Source of the DNA: Isoetes taiwanensis
Taxonomy: Eukaryota; Streptophyta; Lycopodiopsida; Isoetales; Isoetaceae
Direction of reading: 5' to 3'
Length of the DNA stretch: 64,000 nucleotides
NCBI GenBank assembly: GCA_021234155.1
Contig: JAJEKV010000004.1
Location: 18,909,310 to 18,973,309 of the forward strand
Shown here: positions 56,551 through 64,000 of the stretch, piece by piece
Layout: the number at the start of each line of letters is the position of its first letter
Position numbering within the stretch: the stretch's first letter is position 1
The notes under the pieces: model-generated
Database searches by the model: none
What the model saw: the letters and a program-made list of their open reading frames with translations, nothing else
What the model was told of the DNA's origin: nothing
Made by a program: the position numbers and the translations under genes

Positions 56551-56799
56551 GTGTGGAAAATCGTGAAGATATTGCTACCTTATTCTCCTGCTGAAATTGC
56601 AATAGCTTCTCATGGCCATGATATAGTTGAAGTTTTAAAGGGCGCTTCTTTGATACATAAGAAAGTTTCAAGAATTAATGATCTCATTGTTGAAGATTTT
56701 GCTGAAGCTTACATTATAGAAGAGGATGAAGTGGCTGCACCAAAGAAGAAGAAAAAAACGAATCGTCTGCCTGTAAGTTTATCAGAAGGAACAAGTTAG
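56551..56799 (+). pseudogene. Exon-like fragment of an unrecognised host protein
   Basis: An 82-codon frame has conserved-looking text (PYSPAEIAIASHGHDIVEVL, LIHKKVSRINDLIVEDFAEA) and a basic KKKKKTNR segment, ending at a stop. It begins at the edge of LINE B and has no partner exons that I recognise. It could be the tail of a gene cut by the LINE, or a retrocopy piece. Confidence 0.4.
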
Positions 56800-58283
56800 G
56801 ATGTGGCTAGATATTTAGCCACTTTTTCTTAATGTTGAGCATATACTGCACAACAACTAAATACAGACAGAAGTTTTTGGCTGATTTAATTTCATGCACC
56901 AATGTAGGTATCAAGAGACCAGGCTGCTAGATGATGTAGAAGGTTCTTTAAAATTTTATTATGTCCTCCAGAAAAAGGCAGTAAAAGAAGGTAGCTCTTT
57001 CATGTGCGAGAAAGAAAACATTGACAGAACAAAATATCCAATCAGACAGATTAGTTAGTTTAAAAGGAGAATTATATGAACAAGTTAAGTGTTGCTGCCA
57101 AAAAATGTTAGTATTGCTGCAAAAAGTGTTTGTATTGCTCTATACAACTTGATGTTGCCATAGCAAAGATGTTTGAATCATAGATGTAATCAATTTTAGA
57201 GAACTACTTTATCTAATGTATTATTATTGGTTGTAATGTAATATCATTTGATGCGAAGGTGAGCTATGTTTGAAGACAAAATTATGATTGCATGCCCGCA
57301 AAAATTCTGCAGCACTGGTCAATAAAGTAACCTTAATGAGTAGGGAAACATACATTTTTTATTCCAAGAAAATAGAAATAGAACTATGATTTAAGCAACT
57401 TCACTCCAGCCACAGAGGGTTGCAAAAAGCATATACTGCATTTTCAAAGTCTGCACCAGAAGAACTGCCTCTTCTATTGATTATTCTTTGGATGTATAAG
57501 ATGTATGTACAAGAAGGGTATCATTTGGCCCTTTTTTGAAATGTATAGTTTTTGAAATATACATCTTCAATTCTTTTCGTCTTTCAAGTTAAAAAAGAAA
57601 TTGAGGCAATGCATTAAGATGACCTTCTGCATAGTTTGAGACGACGTTGTAAATTGTATCTTTTTGCTGTACTTAAGGTATGGGTGCACATGGGGAAACC
57701 ACTGTGCATTATCTGATGTTAGTTGTTAGTGGTTGGCTTACCGTTAGATGGTCGTGGGCGAACATCCAAAGAAGGTAAGCTTGCCTGACTACTAAGAAAT
57801 TTCGTCGACGACTTTAGATGGCTTTGTTGATGGTATCCGGTTCGGCAAGCTAGAAGCGGGGAGCTGGAGCTTCTTACTCAAAATAGTTGATCTGCTTCGT
57901 AAGCTTGCTTCCTTTCTTCCCTTTGCATTTTTCTTCCTTTTTTGCCATTCAATCCCTCATCCAGCCTCTTGATCCTTCCGACAATCCATTCCTAGGTCTT
58001 TGGCATTAAAGGATGTTAACAAGATGTTTACGCTCCAAGAAGTCCCACATACTTACAAAGAAGCTCATCAAAGTAGATTGGAAGCCGAGTGGACATATCT
58101 TCTAACTTGAATGGTCTTGATTACATTCTGGTAGTGATATACCCAAAGGTATAATTATAACCATATAATAATGAAGCGGCTAGAATACTAAAACATTAAT
58201 AGCGACAAGTCTTGGTAATGCATAGGTTTGCGATGTGTGCCTCAATGTCATGTTTGTTTTAAATGATTTCTTCTGAAAATTTT
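56800..58283. other. Intergenic, no gene seen
   Basis: AT-rich sequence with only short ORFs. Nothing recognisable. Confidence 0.4.
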
Positions 58284-58400
58284 TGGGTTGCCCCTAGGGG
58301 GCCAAACCCTTGCTCATGTGGGTTTTCAAAGATATCCTAAGCATATCTTTGGATATTCCGATATCTTTGTGGTCTTTGGTACTATGGTTGTCAAACCTGT
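58284..58400. repeat. Palindromic dispersed repeat, copy 2
   Basis: gggttgcccctagggggccaaaccc inverted repeat (arms gggttgcccc and ggccaaaccc) followed by agatatcc/gatatct palindromic text and a caaacctgttccc end. Divergent from copies 1 and 3 in the middle. Confidence 0.65.
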
Positions 58401-59182
58401 TCCCTATTCCACATGTTCTGATGGCCGAATTCTCAATAAGATTTTAGACCTATAGTAGCAGTTTATTTTTGTATTTCTTTTCTCTTCTAGAGTGATCACA
58501 ACCGATTTAGATTTTGGAAGTGTACATTCCAATTATAGTACTTGAAGAATATGCCATTATTCACAACATGAATGCCTAAGCTAAGCAAAATGCATTGGAC
58601 CTCTATCATTACCCGGCATAAAGTCTTGGACATTTTGCTTAAATGTGTGCCAATATTGGCTCTTGTTCTTATTCTTAGCTTAAACGTTTTGGAGCGTCCA
58701 ATCTTATCATTCCTCGCCATATCTCATTTTAAAAAGTTTGGCATTCTCTAGTCTCATTGTGTACATGGTTCTTGAAATAAACAAGATTGTTTGGAAGTAT
58801 AATGTGTTTAACAAGTGTTGCCTTATCACGAGTTTGCACCACGATTTCTCGGGGGCTCCTTCCTTGACTTAATTCCCAAAAAGCCCTTCATTATTTTTAG
58901 AATTCCCAAAATGCCCTTAAATTTTAAATATTTTTTCCCAAATAGCCCCATATATTTTATAGTTACGAAATTAGGTTGTGTTCTTTATTTCACAGGTTGC
59001 TAAACTCTTTAGTTTGCATTTTGGAAGATAAAGGTAGTTCGTTGGCTCTGAGGATTTCGTTTCTAGATGTTCGGGGTTATGGTTTTGAATTGATTGTCAA
59101 AATATGACTTTGAACTATGATTTTAAGCCACTACACCCTCCCACCATGGAGGGCAACCCTCTGTTAGCGACACCTTGTTTTA

Positions 59183-59302
59183 AGGTTGCCCCTAGGGGCA
59201 AACCCTTGTTTATGTGGGTTTTGGCATATCCTAGGTATATGCTAGAATATCCCTAGGATATGCTCGTGACTGTTTCCAAACCTCCTATTTCCTGTAAACT
59301 CT
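59183..59302. repeat. Palindromic dispersed repeat, copy 3
   Basis: ggttgcccctaggggcaaacc hairpin, a second palindromic block with atatccctaggatatgc, and the ctgtaaactct end shared with copy 1. Confidence 0.72.
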
Positions 59303-62300
59303 ACGATTAAATTTGGTAAAGAACTCCATCGTCTCATTTCTTGAAGCCAACCCAACTTGCAAGTAGGGATCGGTACGCTTCAATCCGATGAAGAATAAGA
59401 ACACATCTTGGTTCGAAAATGCTTTATTTGGCCTGGTTAGAAGGAGTTATGAGCTAAAACAGAGGTGTGGATCTCTTTGCAAACAACTTGGTTAGTGAGT
59501 AAGTGATGCATTTGCTTGTAATGACCACAATTCAGTGAATCTCCTCTTAGTTCTTGTGATATAATCATTTACCCTAAATTCCGTGGTTTTAAATACATGA
59601 TCTGATCTGATCTCGAAGTAATTTAGACAATTCTAGGAAAAGGTAGCAGCAAGGCGGAAGCAGAACGGAAATGTTGTATATGTGCGTGTGAAAGGCTTCA
59701 ATATGTAGCATTATAACAGGGGGTTTTTATTGTGATTTTATACACTTTTTGGCATGGTTTTTATATGATTTCATGGGCGTATTGCACGAGGCATACTAAT
59801 CAGTATATCTAGAGTGCACACTGGATTCATATATTTGAATGGCATTTTATCTATGGTTTTGCAATGGTTTTGCCTTGCATATGTTTTTATTCCTTAAAAA
59901 CTTAATTAATTTAATTTTATGAAGGCCATGCAAGCAACGAGGCATTCAACTTTAGGGTTCGTGGAGTGAAGGGGATTTTAGAGGAGAGATACACGGTGCA
60001 TGTTTCATCTCTATGGAATACAGAGACCATTTCCGGCAGTTTTCTCCTCGCTATGGTTTCTGGCTATGGCAAAGGGATCAGCAAGCCAACACCTTTCCAT
60101 TTGTTCATATCCAAGGTGTTACACTCCACCATGGTCTGTTCCGGTGAACAATGATATACCCATTGCTTACTTTGTGCTCCCTGTAATTTTGCACATGCAC
60201 AGGGCGGATAATCCTTCCAGAGCAGAGGCTTTGTGGACTGCTAATGCAGACCGGCCTGTCTCAACACAGAGGTTTTACATTTCAAATCTGATGGAGATTT
60301 AGTCCTTGTTTTCTGCCATTTTTTTTAGGTTTTCGCCTTGCTGGTTCGTTTGGGCCGCCCCAAATTAGCCTGCGCCACTTTCGGCCTTGCTTGCACAGCT
60401 GCTGTATTTCCTCTGGCATTCAGGTGTTTACCTTGGGGTTTTTGTTTTCGGCTGTTTTTTGTCAGTTGGCTTTGAGGATCGGCTCTTGCATTCGTCCCCT
60501 GCAGTTTTGATCCACTTCTTTTGCACTAAAGGCTGTCCCAGAACCGCATTTGCTTGTTAATCGACAAATGTTTGTAGCTTATTCATCTTCAAATCGGCTC
60601 TTGGAAAGCTTCTGGTTTCATTTGCACTAGGGCCAGCATAAGTTTTCTGTTGTTGAGATTTTTGCTGATTTTTGACGTGACCCAAGTTTTAGTCTTTACT
60701 ATCATGTTTTGACATGGTTTCTTCTACAAGTTCTCGGCCAGCCTCGATAATCGGCCAGGTTTTCATTGGTGGCTAAGACGAGGTTTCAAATGCACAAAGG
60801 TATTGGGAGCAGAGGAGTTATGGCATTGGTCTGGAGGAAACCATTCAAGATAAGCAATCTTGTGAGATATGGCATTGGTCTGGAGGAAACCATTCCAGAT
60901 AAGCAATCTTATTTGCACTCTCATTGATTATGATAATAATGTCTATTTCTTAATAATGTTTATTTCTTTCTTGCATCTGTCATACCATTCGAACATTTTG
61001 GATTATTTGGGTTCAACCATACGAGCGCATTTCTTCATCGGCCGACATTCTATTTTAAATATGCATAAAAAGCGAGGCTTCAGATAACGCCTTTGTAATG
61101 TGAGCTGTTGGCGGGCATTTTGGTCTATTCTTGCAAACATTCTTGAAAAGTATTTTTTTACCTCGGTTCTTGCCAATGCGCCCGGCCTTGTGCTTGCTGA
61201 GAGGTTACTGTTGATTCATAGCTTTTTGTAGGTAGAATTTTCCCCTTTAACCCGGCCATTATTAGAACACTTGACTTTGCGTATCTTGAACTCATCAAAA
61301 ATTTGCGTGGTTAAATCGAATTCTTTATGATGAATTAAACTTTTATGATTTTGAAGCTGTATTTAATTGCTGGAACAGGCTAGACGTGCCCTTCGAGCAT
61401 TGAAGGTGCTTGTACCTAAGGTTACATTGCTGGTTTATATTTCAATCCGGAACTATGACAACTAACTACTGCCAAAGACATCACAAACATGAGGTATTTT
61501 CTTTGGTGGTTTTTTTCGATCTTTGGTTGTGGAAGATTGCAAGGAGCCTCAGCCGTGGAGCCTGATTATAAATTTAATACTATTTCAAATCTTTTTCTAT
61601 ATAGTATTTTTTCTACTATTCATGATCAAAGTTTATAACAATGATTAGGCTGAGATAGGTTCTTAGGAAACTAGCTTGCTCAGATATATGGTAAATTTGG
61701 CGCTCTGTAGGATGCCCATGCAATGTTTGATAACGTATATATGAAGAATATATTATGGATTGTAATGCTTTCAGCAGTGGTTTGTTTACCTTGGGAATGG
61801 CATCCTTTATTGTGAACATTGTACAACGCTATAGTTTTGGAGTAAGGGGTGTAAACTAGAGAGAATGTTAAATCACACTCTTAAATTTGAAGTTGACAAG
61901 GACGAAAACAACAATAGTGTTTTCTAAATACTTGTGTTTTATGTATGCAAAGTTGTATTCTTTAACAATTTGGTCAATATGTAACTAAGTGCACATAGAT
62001 AAATGTTTGTTTTTGTTAGGGCCCGAAGGGCCCAAATTTTTTTTTAAGATAACAACCAACACATAACTACCATTAACATTAATTAACACAACCATGGGGT
62101 CCAACACATTTAAATTAAAATCCCCCTTAAACCCCCTTTGGTTTGGGTGCATATTCACACGGGGGGTGACGTAGGGCAGCGAGAGCCCTTATAATTATAT
62201 TTGGCACGTACAAAATCAACACCATATAGTATTTTTCTTGAAATCTTATAGTATTTTGCAAATCTTGTTATACAGTGTAGCAATAATAGATGTTTTTTGT

Positions 62301-64000
62301 TTTTTGTGCTTCAGTGGAGTTAGGTTTTGACATCCTCCTTTAATTAATAAAGGCATGTTTCATTTTATAGCAAAACGAGGATCCAACCGTTGTTGATCTA
62401 CAACAAAATGAACTTGCCATGATAGAGCATATTCGGCAACGGTGCTTATTGAGAAAATATCGAGCCAAAGAACCACCACCGGGTAATGTAGATTCTCCCA
62501 CATGATCGAAAAGTAATGAATGGGGCTACGGACGAAGTTGCCGCAACAAATGCTATGTTACACACAAATGCAAAACACAAGATGTCATCTCCCGAATTCT
62601 CTGCACAACCGAAAGCACGCCAATCCCCGCCCGCCTCGATAAAGGCGTGAAGAAATATTGGATGTAATCGAGAATAATCCTGTGACCCTTTTTGACAGGT
62701 GAAACCGGCTCGGAAAGACAACAACAGTTTTGCATCCAACTTGGAGACCGGAAAGAACGGTATTTGTTCACCACATGATTTTTGGATGGGATGTGTATTT
62801 ATTAGGTTTCACAACTTATACCGGAAGAAGCTGAACTACAAGGTTTTGGTGCGAGGCGTCCATATTTTGGTACCCAACCTAGAAGAATTGCGGCGATGAG
62901 GTAGTTTCTTTACAACTCAAGTACATTGTGATTAAATTTTAAGGCACTTCCGTTAAGTACCGGGAGGAAGGACCAGGTAAAAGGATTGTGAAGTTATTCA
63001 ACCATGATGTTTGGGTTCTTTGTTTGCACCTCATAGAGACTCTCGCACATCGGGGTCCATATAAAGTGCAAATTTCTGCCTTTATATCAAATAGAAGCGG
63101 CTTTTAGTGAACATTCGAAGTGGATTTGGAACACATTGGAGGAAAGTTCTCCCATTGACATAATGGGTCGGGTGGTAGAAGCTACAAATGATGTGAAACA
63201 TATTTTCAAAATCTAGCTAAGAATATCTACATACCTCTCGCCCAAGCAAGGACAACATCACGACCATAATCATCTTCTGTCGGTGACGAAGCTCGCTTGA
63301 AAGAAGATCATCATCATCCGAGCTCGGCACTCACCGGGCGAGCTTTCAACTATATTATTTATGATATATCGGTGAAATCAGTTTAAGGGCATTTACATTT
63401 GTATTTCATGTTCCTAGTCCTAGTATATGATAACATAATTAAACCTCAACAAATATGTAAGAAACTCGTACTATAAATTGACTTTGAACTTTCAATTTGC
63501 TCGTGCGATTGTTCCCCTACCGCAAAATATCCGTATTTGAACTGACATTGCATAATCCATCATCAACACCCACACAACCATTTGCAGGATATGTCCGATC
63601 ATGTTTTCCATCCTCAGGAGAGCCATTCGAAACATGTTACAATCATTGGTGATTGTTGATTCAGGCATGACGACGATTCTTTGCGGATAATTTGTTCATA
63701 CCACCGGGTGCCTATACCAGAGAGAGGGACTTGTCTTAACTTTCAAGCTTCGGATCACACTTTAGATCCAAGCTCATGCAAGAGGAACCTTGAATTGGCT
63801 GAGGTAGTATTTTGTTTGCTTTATAATATGTTGACTTTCTAATATTCACATGTTGCTTCAATACTTCCGCCTCCATTAGTTTCGGGCCACAGCATTAGCC
63901 GAGGAAGAAGCTCTTTTATTATCTATTTGGACAACGGCGCCCTGCAGATCTCTCTCACTTGAGTGTAAGGTCGCCTCCTCATTTGACAAAAGATGTTGGT
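59303..64000. other. Intergenic with exon-like scraps; no complete gene
   Basis: A 49-bp tandem duplication lies at 60819-60916. A gggcccgaagggccc palindrome is at about 62020. + strand segments with coding flavour occur at 62376-62500 (DLQQNELAMIEHIRQRCLLR), 62700-62899 (KLNYKVLVRGVHILVPNLEE) and 63080-63216 (EHSKWIWNTLEESSPIDIMG), each ended by stops. They may be exons of one or more genes on the right, but I recognise no family and could not join them. Confidence 0.4.
60819..60916. repeat. 49-bp tandem duplication
   Basis: Copies at 60819 and 60868 begin tatggcattggtctggagga and end near agataagcaatctt; they differ by one base in the shared part. Confidence 0.85.

Overview
The window looks like nuclear DNA of a land plant. 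Evidence: GT-AG introns, telo-box motifs (AAACCCTAA), a Ty1/copia element primed by initiator tRNA-Met, a plant-type SurE gene, and a fragment of TRS120, a TRAPP II subunit. LINEs of two families, a Penelope-like element and a decayed DNA N4/N6-adenine/cytosine-type methylase gene favour a seed-free plant (fern, lycophyte or bryophyte) over a flowering plant. That placement is inference; no marker fixes the species.

Only one complete, apparently functional host gene is seen: a ten-exon SurE-family phosphatase at 6764-9094 (+). Almost everything else is transposable-element material, nested and in decay.

Layout. 1-420: AT-rich flank. 421-4150: 5'-truncated LINE on the minus strand whose tail is a short tandem repeat instead of poly(A). 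5515-5705: solo 3' end of the same LINE family. 6764-9094: SurE. 12690-24460: a tandem array of an approximately 0.7-kb unit, split by two nested insertions. The first is a LINE 3' end that itself carries a complete-ended but internally deleted copia element (13699-16247, TSD CTTAT). The second is a 6.8-kb DNA transposon with perfect 26-bp TIRs and TSD AAGT (16776-23595), carrying a DDE-like transposase relic on + and a second spliced gene on -. 24499-25190: two small tandem repeats. 25696-25995: TRS120 fragment. 31570-32142: acidic ORF of unknown function. 32147-42637: a Penelope-like retroelement flanked by long direct repeats (pseudo-LTRs), the right copy carrying a further insertion. 42638-48069: a methylase pseudogene with introns, interrupted by a 5'-truncated poly(A) LINE with a 13-bp TSD; a second LINE 3' fragment with its own TSD lies upstream. 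48181-50800: palindromic dispersed repeats and two tandem duplications. 50991-56540: a near full-length, decayed LINE with ORF1 and ORF2. 56551-64000: exon-like fragments, palindromic repeats, no recognisable complete gene.

The most informative observations are the reconstructable nesting history of 12.7-24.5 kb, the TIR transposon with two divergent genes, the endonuclease-lacking Penelope-like element, the methylase pseudogene, and a compensatory-substituted stem-loop at the 3' end of the short-tandem-tailed LINE family.
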